DNA of 64,000 nt from Roseovarius atlanticus (GTDB lineage: Bacteria; Pseudomonadota; Alphaproteobacteria; Rhodobacterales; Rhodobacteraceae): assembly GCF_001441615.1 (NCBI RefSeq), contig NZ_LAXJ01000003.1, forward strand, positions 1 through 64,000. Reading direction: 5' to 3'. The translations under genes were made by a program, and so were the position numbers. The notes under the pieces were generated by a model. It saw nothing but the letters and a program-made list of their open reading frames with translations, ran no database searches and was not told the origin of the DNA. Below are positions 1 to 9,042 of the stretch, one piece after another; positions within the stretch are counted from its first letter, which is position 1, and each line of letters opens with the position of its first letter.

Positions 1-320
<320 letters not shown>

Positions 321-384
321 AAACGGCGTCGTTTCTGCAGAAACCTCCGATTATCAAAGACCTACCGCCGTTTTCGGCGGAAAA

Positions 385-418
385 ATGCCGCCCCGCACCC
401 CGCCGGGCGGCATTTTTT
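385..418 (+). terminator. Intrinsic terminator after ahcY
   Basis: Arms ATGCCGCCC (385-393) and GGGCGGCAT (405-413) are perfectly complementary and are followed by a T-run at 413-418. It sits between the ahcY stop and the next gene, so it should end ahcY transcription. Confidence 0.85.
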
Positions 419-484
419 ATTCCGGTGGGAACCATCCTGATGCGACTGCGGTTGAGGCGGCATAACGCAAAGGAGGAAGATCCA

Positions 485-1303
485 ATGTATAAGACCCTGA
501 CCACTTCTGTTGCTGCCATCGCCCTGATGACCGGCGCAGCTATCGCCCAATCCGAGTCGGATGCCGAAGGCACGCTGACGACCGAGCAATCGGCTCAGGC
601 CGAGACGCAGGACACGTCGGAACAGCTGGAGCAGAGCGCCGAGCAAACCGGCGAAGCTGTTGAAGACGCGGCTGAAGACACGGCACAAGCCGTTGAAAAC
701 ACCGCAGAAGACGCGGCCGAAGGCGCCGAGGACATGGCCGAAGGCGCAGCCGATGCCACCGAAGAGGCAGCCGACGACGTCGCAGAGTCGACCGACAACG
801 CGGCCGACGAAATGACCGACAGCGACACTGCCGCCGACACCGGTGCAGACACCGAAACGTCGGACGAAAACATGGCCGCGGACACTGAGACCAACGCCGA
901 AACCGAGTCGTCCGACAACATGGCGGCCGACACCGACATGGGTGCCGATGACGGCAACGAAGTCACCAGCACCGAGGGCGGCATGAGCTCGACCTTCAGC
1001 GGTATGTTGGTCGGCGACATCCTTGGCCAGAACGTGACCACCCAAGCCGGTGAAGACGTTGGCGAGATCGACTATATCGTGCGCCAGGGTGAAGACCTTG
1101 CTGCCGTGATCGGTATCGGCGGTTTCCTGGGTCTGGGCGAATACACCGTCGCCATCCCGCTGGAAGAGTTTTCGATGGCCGCAGAAGGTGAAGGCCTGAT
1201 GCTGAGCTCGTGGACCGAAGAAGAGCTGAAGGCTCAGCCGGAATTCGACGAAACCGGCGTTGAAGGTCTGGAAGACGACGTGCCGCTCGACAGCGCGATG
1301 TAA
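485..1303 (+). CDS. Exported acidic protein with C-terminal PRC-barrel domain
   Basis: The protein has 272 residues. Residues 1-21 form a Sec signal peptide ending AIA before QSESDAEG. Residues 22 to about 165 are low-complexity and strongly acidic, rich in Ala, Glu, Asp and Thr, with repeated units such as AEDTAQAVENTAEDAAEGAE that resemble amphipathic helical or LEA-like repeats. The last 90 residues (from about FSGMLVGDILGQNVTTQAGE) look like a PRC-barrel, a small beta-barrel found in photosynthetic reaction-centre H subunits, RimM and many periplasmic alphaproteobacterial proteins. The start at 485 is chosen because AAGGAGG lies at 470-476; the longer frame upstream overlaps the ahcY terminator. 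It appears monocistronic. The function is unknown; a role in envelope or stress protection is only a guess. Confidence 0.85.
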   Translation: MYKTLTTSVAAIALMTGAAIAQSESDAEGTLTTEQSAQAETQDTSEQLEQSAEQTGEAVEDAAEDTAQAVENTAEDAAEGAEDMAEGAADATEEAADDVAESTDNAADEMTDSDTAADTGADTETSDENMAADTETNAETESSDNMAADTDMGADDGNEVTSTEGGMSSTFSGMLVGDILGQNVTTQAGEDVGEIDYIVRQGEDLAAVIGIGGFLGLGEYTVAIPLEEFSMAAEGEGLMLSSWTEEELKAQPEFDETGVEGLEDDVPLDSAM

Positions 1304-1331
1304 TCTGGACTGCACATTCTAGCAGGCATTC

Positions 1332-1357
1332 GGGCGCCCCTTCGTGGGGCGCCCTTT
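1332..1357 (+). terminator. Intrinsic terminator after the PRC-barrel gene
   Basis: Perfect arms GGGCGCCCC (1332-1340) and GGGGCGCCC (1346-1354) with a 5-nt loop, then TTT. It lies 28 bp after the stop codon. Confidence 0.8.
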
Positions 1358-1495
1358 GTCGTTTCGGCCCCCGGGAAAGCATCGCAGACTTTTCCCTTTG
1401 TCGCTTGTGCGTCTGTGGCTATCCTGCGCGTGGCTTTTGCGCCGGAACTGAAAACACATCCCGGTGGAACACCGGGACAGGTGGGAGAAGACTTT

Positions 1496-1837
1496 ATGGG
1501 ACGCCGTGACGAATTGATCGCGAAATACGCCGATGATCTGAAATCAAAATGCGGGATGACCCCCGACATGGACCTTTTGACGAAGGTTACGATCGGCTGT
1601 GGGCCGGCGATTTACAATGCCGATGCCGCGACTGTCGCCGCGGGGCAGGCGCACGAGCTGGAGACGGTGAAGGACAACTTTCTGATAAAGAAGCTGGGCC
1701 TGTCCGACGGACCGCAATTGATGGACGCGATCAACCAGTGCATCGAGACCTACGGCAAGTCCGAGCGCAACAAGTACCGCGCGGTGATCTACTACATGCT
1801 GACCAAGCATTTCGGCAAGGAATCGGTCTATCGCTGA
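1496..1837 (+). CDS. DUF2853 family protein
   Basis: A 113-residue cytosolic protein matching the DUF2853 family from end to end. Conserved stretches I recognise are LKSKCGMTPDMDLLTKVTI, GCGPAIYNADAATVA and NKYRAVIYYMLTKHFGKE. No signal peptide or membrane segment is present. The family is small, helical and of unknown function, common in proteobacteria. The start at 1496 is chosen because GGGAGAAG lies 6-8 bp upstream and the protein then begins in the usual family way (MGRRDELIAKYADDLK); an earlier in-frame ATG at 1415 would add an untypical N-terminus. It is a single gene with its own terminator. Confidence 0.9.
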   Translation: MGRRDELIAKYADDLKSKCGMTPDMDLLTKVTIGCGPAIYNADAATVAAGQAHELETVKDNFLIKKLGLSDGPQLMDAINQCIETYGKSERNKYRAVIYYMLTKHFGKESVYR

Positions 1838-1856
1838 GACCGGCACGACCTGAAAG

Positions 1857-1890
1857 AAACGCCCGTCCACTGCGGCGGGCGTTTGTGCGT
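1857..1890 (+). terminator. Intrinsic terminator after the DUF2853 gene
   Basis: Arms AAACGCCCG (1857-1865) and CGGGCGTTT (1876-1884) with a 10-nt loop, ending in a short T stretch. Because the arms end in A and T runs it could also act on the minus strand for the convergent gene ending at 1943. Confidence 0.75.
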
Positions 1891-1942
1891 TCGGTAGGCT
1901 GCGGAACAGGGTTTGGTGACGCAGCGCGCCCGCCTGACGCTT

Positions 1943-2485
1943 TTACCGCGACACGCCTTCCGCCTTGCCGGTGCGTTTCGGAACGGACTTGACCACCACG
2001 CGGGTCGCCGGACCGCGCGTGCCATCCGGCGCGACCAGCCGCACGTTGAACACCGCGCTGATCGGCTTGTGCTGCGGCGGCGGTCCTTCGTACCAGGCAT
2101 TGCCGATCTTCAGGCTGTCGGCGCCCGGCTCGACCGGCATCACGGCACCCTTGGGAAACACGTGGTCATAGAACTGCCCTTCGGCCAGGGTGATCTCGGC
2201 CCCGACCTCGCCAAGCGTATAGGGCGCACCCGGCGGCAAGGCGATTTCGACACTGATATAGCCCATTCCGCCGCACATCGAGGACTCTCCCGGTGCCCCG
2301 CGCGACAGAGAGGTCGAGCGGATCACCGGTTTGGTCCGGGCGACGAATGCGGCGATCTCGGCTGGTGCGGCCGCGCCTGACCGCGCCTCGAAGGGGACGT
2401 GGAAAATCGCCGGCGGCTCGCAAGCGAGGGCAGAGGTTGGCAAAAGTGCAAGAAGGCACGCGGCAAGGTGGTGACGAAACTTCAT
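1943..2485 (-). CDS. Small secreted protein of unknown function
   Basis: A 180-residue protein. Residues 1-21 (MKFRHHLAACLLALLPTSALA) form a Sec signal peptide with an AxA-type cleavage site; the next residue is Cys, but the box does not fit a classical lipobox because the -3 residue is Ala. The mature part has Gly/Pro-rich beta-type sequence and a C-terminal strand LVAPDGTRGPATRVVVKSVP. I recognise no family. The start at 2485 is chosen because it opens directly on the signal peptide; an upstream frame to 2569 would add 28 unlikely residues. It lies downstream of the broken locus at 2566-5876 in the same direction, with 80 bp between. Confidence 0.7.
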   Translation of the reverse strand: MKFRHHLAACLLALLPTSALACEPPAIFHVPFEARSGAAAPAEIAAFVARTKPVIRSTSLSRGAPGESSMCGGMGYISVEIALPPGAPYTLGEVGAEITLAEGQFYDHVFPKGAVMPVEPGADSLKIGNAWYEGPPPQHKPISAVFNVRLVAPDGTRGPATRVVVKSVPKRTGKAEGVSR

Positions 2486-2565
2486 GGTTCCCTGACTCCT
2501 GCAGAAAGATTGGCGCGAGACTGGCACGCCCTTCGAATATCGGTCGCGCGAACGCGGCACCGGGT

Positions 2566-4610
2566 TCAATCCCGCTCAGGCCGGTTCGTCACGGCGTCGC
2601 CGCATGGCACAAGCGCCACGGTCGCCGACCGGGTCATGCGGCCGGCGGCAAGCTCGCCTGTGGCCTCCGCGACCTCGAATGTCGGCTCGCGGAACTGAAA
2701 CGCGGGCGCGGGCCTGGTGCGGGCGGCAGGGTCGACCGACAGGGCGGGTTTGAACAGCGGGTCGTCGGCGCGGGCTTGCGGCGCGTTGCGCCTGCGCGGT
2801 GTCGCGCGACGCGTCGGTGCCTTGCGCCGGGTCCGGCCCAGATACTGGTTCAGTTCGGGGTCGATGACGATCTCTTCCACGTCGGTCACGGCCTCGAACG
2901 CGCCGCCGGAGATGGCCTCGCCGCCACCCATGCGCAAGCCGGATTGCAGCGGTTCAAAGGACGGCGCCTTCAGCTTTTCGGCGTCGGACATCTCGAAATA
3001 ATTGGCGGGCGCCACGGTGTCCGCCCCGGCCCGGATGCGCACGAAATCGTCCGGGTGCCACGTCTCGTTCTTGTCCTCAAAGGCCAGGAAAACCTGGGCT
3101 GCGTCTTTCGTGGTTTCGCCGATCGCGCCCTTGAAGGCGCCGCCGGCCGTCCCGAAAAGCGACCGGAACAGCGCGTTGCCCTCCATGTGCCGGTCGAGGA
3201 TTTCGATCAGGTCGTCCAGATACCCGATGCAGGTGTCATAGGCGTGGTGGCGCAGGTGGCCCGGACTGAGGAACGACATAAGTGGGGAAGGCTGGTAATC
3301 CCAGATCGAGGCCCGGCCATGACTGGTGTCGTCCAGCAGGGCTCTTTTCTCCAGCAACACGCGCTTCTGGTGCGCGTAGGATGAAAATGCGGCCGGCCAA
3401 TCGTCGAACAGGACCCGCCCGGCCCGGCGCCAGATCGCCTCCAGCATAAGTCGCATGTCCGAGCCGTCGCGCCGGCGATAAAGGTCCAGATAGGTGTCGG
3501 TGCGGATGGTCGGGTCGAAGACACGCTTGCGGATCTCGTACTGGAATTCGATCCGCCCGGTGGTGTCGACCGCCTTTTCCAGCGCGAAATGGGCCGGGTT
3601 CGGGTCTTGCCGCAGGATTTCCAGCAGCCGCTCGCCCGGTGCGCCGAACCCCTGAAGGCCCTCGGGACGCTCGGCCATGCGCAGCACGCGCGGCGCGGCG
3701 GCGTACCACTCGTGATAGGCCTCCTCGATGGTCCACTTCAGGATTGCCTCGCGCTGGATATCGCTGCCGCCGGCATCGGGGATCGACTGGGTCAGCCCCC
3801 GCGTGATGCTTTGCACCGGAAGAATGCCGTAGGGCGAATTGCCGATGCGGATCGAAGGCAGGTACGGCCCGCCCTTCACGGTGTCGCGAAACCAGCGCCG
3901 CGCCCATTGGCGTGTCGCGTCGGTCAGGTGGTTGCCGTCCGGCCCGGCCATCATCGTGGTGAGCGTCTCACCCCATGTCACCGGCCACAGCGCGGCGTTC
4001 ATCGCCTCGAATGCGCTCGCCTCGTCCAGCGTGCGGTGATCGTATCGCTTCAGCGCCGACCCATTGCCCAGCCCCAGGGCGCGGCCAAGGCGCCGATAGC
4101 TTTTGCGCGACTCCTCCGAGCCCACCAGCGCGCCGCGCGGCAAGAGCGCGTCGTCGCCATGCGCGGCCATCTGTGCAGGCGCGGCTGGGTCGGTCACCCG
4201 TTCGACCACGTTGCGCAGATAGATCGCCTCGGGGTCGGTATCGTATTGCGACCAGCCCGCCGCGACGTCGCTGGTGTTGTTGGTGGCGGTGCCAGTCGGC
4301 ACAAAGCCCGCGCCCCAGTCGTGAAGCTGACTGTCCAGAAGCCCGTCCAGCAGCGTCGCGGCGACCGCAGGTGTCAGGGTCTGGCCCGCGGCATCGCGGC
4401 TTTTGACCCCGGTGACGTAAAGCTCGCCGATCCGCGTCCGCGCCGTGCCGGTGACGGGAATTTCAAGCGCCATGCCCTTTTGCCTGGCGATGTCGAAATC
4501 GAACATCCAGGCAATATCAGGGTCTATTTCCAGGCCGCTGCCGGTGGCTGCCGCGCGGCCTTCAGCTCGGGCTGCGTGATCGTGGGATCGAACGCATCGA
4601 CGCCGATCAT
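2566..4610 (-). pseudogene. Frameshifted large protein of unknown function (main fragment)
   Basis: The frame ending at 2566 is open for over 650 codons from about 4565 and encodes protein-like sequence, including FVPTGTATNNTSDVAAGW, NSPYGILPVQ and a long helical middle part. Its upstream end does not begin properly. In front of it a different frame starts at an ATG at 4610, overlaps the stop of the next fragment (ATGA), reads MIGVDAFDPTITQPELKAAR and ends at 4524. The sense of the protein moves from that frame into the main one near 4560, so at least one frameshift is needed. From memory, large uncharacterised bacterial proteins carry a PVR-E-T-RF stretch followed by an NNT motif like this one; I cannot name the family securely. 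The C-terminus has an Arg/Ala/Pro-rich tail. Recent inactivation or a sequencing error are both possible. Confidence 0.55.
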
Positions 4611-5876
4611 GTCGGGATGACTCTGATCCGCAGTGTTCGGTCCTGCGTCGGCCCGTGAAAACGCGTTTCGATCCGCACGGGCAGCATAAGCACCGGAAGA
4701 TCGTCTCGCAGTTCCTCAAACGGTTTCTTCGCGGTCTGGAACGCCTGCGGGTACTTGCCGGGGCGCGGCACGAACGTCACGCCAGGGCGTGTCGCCTCGA
4801 ATTTCTTCACCTCGATGCGGGGCGCGGTGCCGCGCGGAACCTTGCAAAACTCCTTCAGGATCTGCGGCCATTGTTCGGTCATCGGCCGCTTGGGATCGAG
4901 CGTTGCGGTTCCGGGCCTGACCTTACCGGGATCGGCCTCGGTCTTTCCGGTTGAGGTCTTTCCCGGCTTGATCTTGCCCGGCTTGACCTTGCCAGTCGTG
5001 GTCCTGCCCGGTGTCTTTGCGTCGATCCGGCCCGCCTTGCCGCCCTTGCCCGCGACCGACGCCTTGCCCTTGCGCCGCGGTCCCGTCCTGCCACGCCAGC
5101 AGCGGCCCGGACGGATCGGCGTCGCGGCCCAGCCCGGCCAGCCGCCCGGCCTCGAACGTGGGCACCAGGCAGGCCGTGTACTGCGCCCGTGGCTTCAGGC
5201 GCATGGGCGACAAAAGCCGCGCAACCGTACGGGGGCCCTGCGCGCCCTCGACGTCCTGAAGATGCGCCCAGGCATGGGCCTCGGTCAGCGGCGGCAGCCT
5301 CTGGCCGGCCCCGGATGCAATCGACAGCCGCATCACCGGCGGGTCAGCCAGGGACGACAGCACGATCTCGGGCCCTTCCTCGACCGCGATCAGGCACAGC
5401 CACGGCATCAGCCGGTTCGTCGGTCCCGGGCGGGCCGGGGTGTAAAGCCAGGGAAGCTCCGGGTCTGCGAACTCGACATAGGGAAAGAAGTTCGGCGCGC
5501 AGTCCCGCGCGCCCGGGGCGGGCATCGTCTTGGTGACGGTCCCGCCTTCCAGCCGCAGCACGTCGCCCGGTCCGCGCAGCGCGATGGTGCGCGTCACGGG
5601 GTCGTCGATATTCGTAAGCCGCGGACCGGCCTCGATAGTGGCGCTGGCCGCGGGCGGCACGCCGTTGTCATCCGCCAGCACCGCCAGGCGCGACGAAAGC
5701 CCGATGTCAGCCAGGACTGAAAGCGCAGCGGCCCGGTCACACCGCCCGGTCCCATAAGATGCGGCGGGCGATGTCGCCGTGGGTGAGTGCACAAAGAAAA
5801 CGCGCCGGGCCTGGCCCGCGAAGCCGATGAAGTTGTCCGAACACCTAGAGCACCAAGACGAATGGATTTCGGTCAA
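4607..5876 (-). pseudogene. Frameshifted protein(s) of unknown function upstream of the 2566-4610 fragment
   Basis: Two frames make sense only when joined. The first, from about 5800 to about 5095, encodes RGPGDVLRLEGGTVTKTMPA, then PNFFPYVEFADPELPWLYTPA, RLMPWLCLIAVEEGPE, TEAHAWAHLQ and ACLVPTFEAGRLAGLG. Past 5095 that frame becomes nonsense, while another frame gives a Lys/Gly/Thr-rich linker (KGKASVAGKGG, TTTGKVKPGKIKPGKTSTGK) leading into MTEQWPQILKEFCK and LPVLMLPVRIETRF, and stops at 4607. A single frameshift near 5085-5095 therefore restores one polypeptide of roughly 400 residues. Nothing protein-like is seen upstream of about 5800, where the DNA becomes A/T-rich, so the N-terminus may be lost. 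Function unknown; part of the same broken locus as 2566-4610. Confidence 0.5.
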
Positions 5877-6116
5877 AAAGAAACAATATTCAATTTATAG
5901 TTGACCCATTCTGCCGGATCAACAAGGCTTTTCTTGCTGCGTGTCAGCGGCGGCGCTTCTGCCTTGCGCCAGACTTGGCGACGTCCGGGGTGGACCGCAA
6001 GGATGAGCGGACCTTGAGACATTGACCGTTCGGGCCGCGACATCTGATGCGGCGACATCGCGGCGGGCAGTCTGATCAGCGGGACCGATCTTGAACCATG
6101 ATGGCGGCAACTGCCG

Positions 6117-7400
6117 TCAGAACCCACTCGCCTTTGGCAACCAGGCGGACAGGAACGGCAGGAACGTGATCAGCAGCAGCGCCACGGCGAGGGCGATGAA
6201 GAACGGCGGCATCTCGCGGATCAGGGTCGACGGCTTGAGCCCCACGGTGGAAGACACGACGAAGATCAGGCTTCCGACAGGCGGCGTCGTCAGGCCCAGC
6301 GTCAGGTTGACGATCACGATGATGGCAAAGTGGTTGGGGTCGATCCCCAGCGCAAAGCTGATCGGTGCGAGGATGGGCACCAGGATCATGACACCGGGCA
6401 ACGGGTCCATGAACAGGCCGAAGACCAACAGCAGAAGGTTGACGGCCAGCAGGAAAACGATCGGCGCAAGATCCCACGCGATGATGGTTTGTGCCAGGTA
6501 CTGTGGAACGCTCTCGATGATCAGCACCCACGCGAACGCCCGCGCGGCGCCAAGGATCAGCAGCACCGCGCCCGATGTCAGCGCCGCGCGCAGCACGATG
6601 GCCGGCAGGTCGCGCAGGCGCAGCGAGCGATAGACGAACATGCCCACGAAAAGCGCGTAGAAAACGGCGATCACGGACGCCTCGGTCGGGGTGAAGACGC
6701 CGAACCTGATACCGCCCACGATCAGTACGATCAGGATCAGCGCCGGCAGCGCAAAGAGCGCTGCCCGGGCGATTTCGGCAAAGGGCGGCATCGGCGCGCC
6801 CGACGCATAGTTGCGCTGCCTGCTGACGCGGGCATTGGCCAGAATCACCATCACCGTGATCACCAGCCCCGGCAGGATCCCGGCCATGAACAGCGACCCG
6901 ACCGAGACGTTCTGGTCCTGCATCGCATAGATGATCATGGTGATCGAGGGCGGGATGATCGGCCCGACGACGGCACTGGCAATGGTCAGGGCGCTGGCAT
7001 AGGGCCGGTCGTAGCCGCCTTTCTCCATCATCCGGATCATCATTGTGCCCGGCCCGGCGGCATCGGCAAGCGCGCTGCCCGAGATCCCCGCGAACATCGC
7101 GGAACTCACGACATTGGCGTGGCCCAGCCCGCCGCGCAGGTGCCCCACCAGCGACTGCGCAAGCCGCAGGATCGCCAGCGTCACCGCGCCGCCGGTCATG
7201 ATCTCGGACGCCAGGATAAAGAACGGCACCGCCAGCAGCGGAAAACTGTCCAGGCCCGAGAACATCTCCTTGACCACCACCAGCGGCTGATAGCTGGAGG
7301 CCAGCATGATCGCCGCGAAGACCGAGATCGCCATCGCGAACGCGACCGGCAGGCCGAGGATCAGCAACAGGAAAAGGGCCGGAAAGAGGATCTCAGCCAT
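6117..7400 (-). CDS. dctM: TRAP transporter large permease (DctM family)
   Basis: A 427-residue very hydrophobic protein with about twelve membrane segments, the normal size for DctM, the ion-coupled translocation subunit of tripartite ATP-independent periplasmic transporters. Family stretches seen are FPLLAVPFFILASEIM, SSAMFAGISGSALADAAGPG, ASAVVGPIIPPSITMIIYA and NLTLGLTTPPVGSLIFV. The start at 7400 gives the typical N-terminus MAEILFPALFLLLILGLPVAF; it overlaps the end of dctQ by 8 bp, so the two are translationally coupled. It is the last gene of the dctP-dctQ-dctM operon. The substrate cannot be read from sequence; the neighbouring enzymes point to a carboxylate. Confidence 0.93.
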   Translation of the reverse strand: MAEILFPALFLLLILGLPVAFAMAISVFAAIMLASSYQPLVVVKEMFSGLDSFPLLAVPFFILASEIMTGGAVTLAILRLAQSLVGHLRGGLGHANVVSSAMFAGISGSALADAAGPGTMMIRMMEKGGYDRPYASALTIASAVVGPIIPPSITMIIYAMQDQNVSVGSLFMAGILPGLVITVMVILANARVSRQRNYASGAPMPPFAEIARAALFALPALILIVLIVGGIRFGVFTPTEASVIAVFYALFVGMFVYRSLRLRDLPAIVLRAALTSGAVLLILGAARAFAWVLIIESVPQYLAQTIIAWDLAPIVFLLAVNLLLLVFGLFMDPLPGVMILVPILAPISFALGIDPNHFAIIVIVNLTLGLTTPPVGSLIFVVSSTVGLKPSTLIREMPPFFIALAVALLLITFLPFLSAWLPKASGF

Positions 7401-7920
7401 TGGCGCCGCCGGTGACGGTGTCGTCGTCCACGCCGCGTGCATCGAGGCTCTTGTAGTCTCCGGCGCCGATGAAGGGGCGCGCGATCAGCAACAGGTGCAC
7501 GATCAGCAGGGCGAAGCCCACGGGCATCGCCGCATAGACATAAAGAAACGGCAGGCGCAGGGCCGGCGTGACTTGGAACTGCATCCGCTGCGCGTATTGC
7601 CAGCCGACGTAGACCATGTAGGCAAAGAACGTCAGAAGGATCAGCACGATCAAGGCCCGAAGCAGCTTTTGCCCGGTTGCCGGCAGGCTGTCTTGCAGGT
7701 TGGTGATGGCCACGTGGCCGCCGATGCGCAGGATCAGGCCCGCGCCCGTGAATGTCAGCCAGATCATCAGGTAACGCGCGGCCTCGTCGGCCCAGGGCAG
7801 GGAATGCGCGGTGAAATAGCGCAGAAAGATATTTGCCCCCACGATCAGCGCCATCGCAGACAGCATTCCTATCAGCGCCCAGCCGTTCAACACGACGAAG
7901 ATATGTTCGAGCCGTTTCAC
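7393..7920 (-). CDS. dctQ: TRAP transporter small permease (DctQ family)
   Basis: A 175-residue membrane protein with four predicted helices, as usual for DctQ, which pairs with DctM in the inner membrane. The conserved region NIFLRYFTAHSLPWADEAARYLMIWLTFTGAG carries the family's W-x-DE-x-AR motif. The start is taken as GTG at 7920 (VKRLEHIFVV) because the longer frame to 8001 would run through an 11-bp perfect hairpin and into dctP; ribosome-binding evidence is weak. It lies between dctP and dctM. Confidence 0.88.
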   Translation of the reverse strand: MKRLEHIFVVLNGWALIGMLSAMALIVGANIFLRYFTAHSLPWADEAARYLMIWLTFTGAGLILRIGGHVAITNLQDSLPATGQKLLRALIVLILLTFFAYMVYVGWQYAQRMQFQVTPALRLPFLYVYAAMPVGFALLIVHLLLIARPFIGAGDYKSLDARGVDDDTVTGGANG

Positions 7921-7938
7921 GCGGCGCCCCCGGTCCGG

Positions 7939-7965
7939 GCACCGGCGCCGGGTGGGCGCCGGTGC
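7939..7965 (-). promoter_or_regulatory. Stable hairpin between dctP and dctQ
   Basis: Perfect 11-bp arms GCACCGGCGCC (7939-7949) and GGCGCCGGTGC (7955-7965) with a 5-nt loop fill most of the 52-bp gap between the dctP stop and the dctQ start. There is no T-run, so it is more likely an mRNA 3'-end stabiliser or partial attenuator that keeps the binding protein in excess over the permeases. Confidence 0.65.
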
Positions 7966-7972
7966 GGTCGTA

Positions 7973-8953
7973 TCACTCGAAGTTGACGATCGAGTCGACA
8001 AGGTCCTTGCCGTAGGTCTCGTAATAGCCTTCGTAGGCCGACGCGATGGACTCCTGGAAGGCGGCCTTCTGTTCGGCCGACAGCTCGTTCACCTTCATGC
8101 CGCGCTCTTTCAGGGTTTCGACGCCCGTGGTCTCGACATCGTCGACATAGCCGCGCATGGCGGTCACGGCCTCCGCCGCGGCCTTCTCGAAGGCGGCTTT
8201 CTGAGTGTCGTCAAGGCCATCCCAGAACGGCTTGGACACAAGCAGCATCGCGGGCGAATAAACGTGGCCCGACAGCGTCAGGTATTCCTGTACCTCGTCC
8301 AGTTTGACCGACACGATCACCGACAGCGGGTTCTCCTGACCGTCGATCACGCCTTGTTGCAGGGAAGAGATCACCTCGGGCCAGGCCATCGGCGTGGGGG
8401 CCGCGCCCATGGCGTTGAACGCCGCCAGGTGCACGGGGTTTTCCATCGTGCGGATCTTCAGGCTTTCGACGTCGGCCGGGGTTTCGATGGCGTTGCGGTT
8501 GTTGGTGATGTGGCGAAAGCCCTGTTCGCCCCAGGCCAGCCCGTGCAGGCCGACATCGTCGAACTTGGCCAGGATCTCTTGCCCGATCTCTCCGTCCAGA
8601 ACGGCGCGGGCGTGCTCGAGATCCCGAAACAGGAACGGGATGTCGAAAACGCCGGTATCGGGCACGAAGTTGGCCAGCGTGCCGGACGACACGATGGTGG
8701 CCTCGATGGTGCCCAGTTGCAGCCCCTCGATCACCTCGCGTTCGCCGCCAAGGCCGGAAGACGGAAAGTGGTTGAACTCGAACGCGTCGCCGGTCTCGGC
8801 CTTGACCACCTCTTCGAATTTCTGCGCCGCGACGCCGTAATGGCTGTCGGGGGCAAGGGCATAGCCGATCTTGACTTCGGTCTGCGCAAGGGCCGGAAGG
8901 CCCATCGCAAGGAAGATGCCGGTCGAGACCAGCCCTCGGGTAATGAACGTCAT
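7973..8953 (-). CDS. dctP: TRAP transporter periplasmic substrate-binding protein (DctP family)
   Basis: A 326-residue protein with a Sec signal peptide (residues 1-24, ending LPALAQ) and a DctP fold. Family signatures are VKIGYALAPDSHYGVAAQKF near the N-terminus, FVPDTGVFDIPFLFRD, and the stretch SLKIRTMENPVHLAAFNAMGAAPTPM, whose Arg normally forms the salt bridge to the substrate carboxylate. The start at 8953 has GGGAGG 5-6 bp upstream; a second Met 9 codons earlier lacks one. A promoter-like TTGTCA - 17 bp - TAGCAA lies upstream, so the TRAP genes probably have their own promoter although the enzyme genes are in the same direction. Substrate unknown, probably a C4 to C6 carboxylate. Confidence 0.93.
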   Translation of the reverse strand: MTFITRGLVSTGIFLAMGLPALAQTEVKIGYALAPDSHYGVAAQKFEEVVKAETGDAFEFNHFPSSGLGGEREVIEGLQLGTIEATIVSSGTLANFVPDTGVFDIPFLFRDLEHARAVLDGEIGQEILAKFDDVGLHGLAWGEQGFRHITNNRNAIETPADVESLKIRTMENPVHLAAFNAMGAAPTPMAWPEVISSLQQGVIDGQENPLSVIVSVKLDEVQEYLTLSGHVYSPAMLLVSKPFWDGLDDTQKAAFEKAAAEAVTAMRGYVDDVETTGVETLKERGMKVNELSAEQKAAFQESIASAYEGYYETYGKDLVDSIVNFE

Positions 8954-8980
8954 GGTTTTCCTCCCGTTTAACGTTTGCAT

Positions 8981-9009
8981 TTGCTACATGGGTATTTTTT
9001 GACTGACAA
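8981..9009 (-). promoter_or_regulatory. Candidate sigma-70 promoter of dctPQM
   Basis: On the minus strand TTGTCA (9009-9004) is followed after 17 bp by TAGCAA (8986-8981), some 30 bp before the dctP start codon. Confidence 0.45.
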
Positions 9010-9042
9010 CCCTGTGTCAGCGCGGTGTCTGTGCACGGGTCT

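Noticed and set aside
5877-6116. Insertion-sequence remnant in the A/T-rich gap beside the broken locus
   Set aside because: I looked for terminal inverted repeats and transposase motifs and found none; the short frames there carry no recognisable domain.
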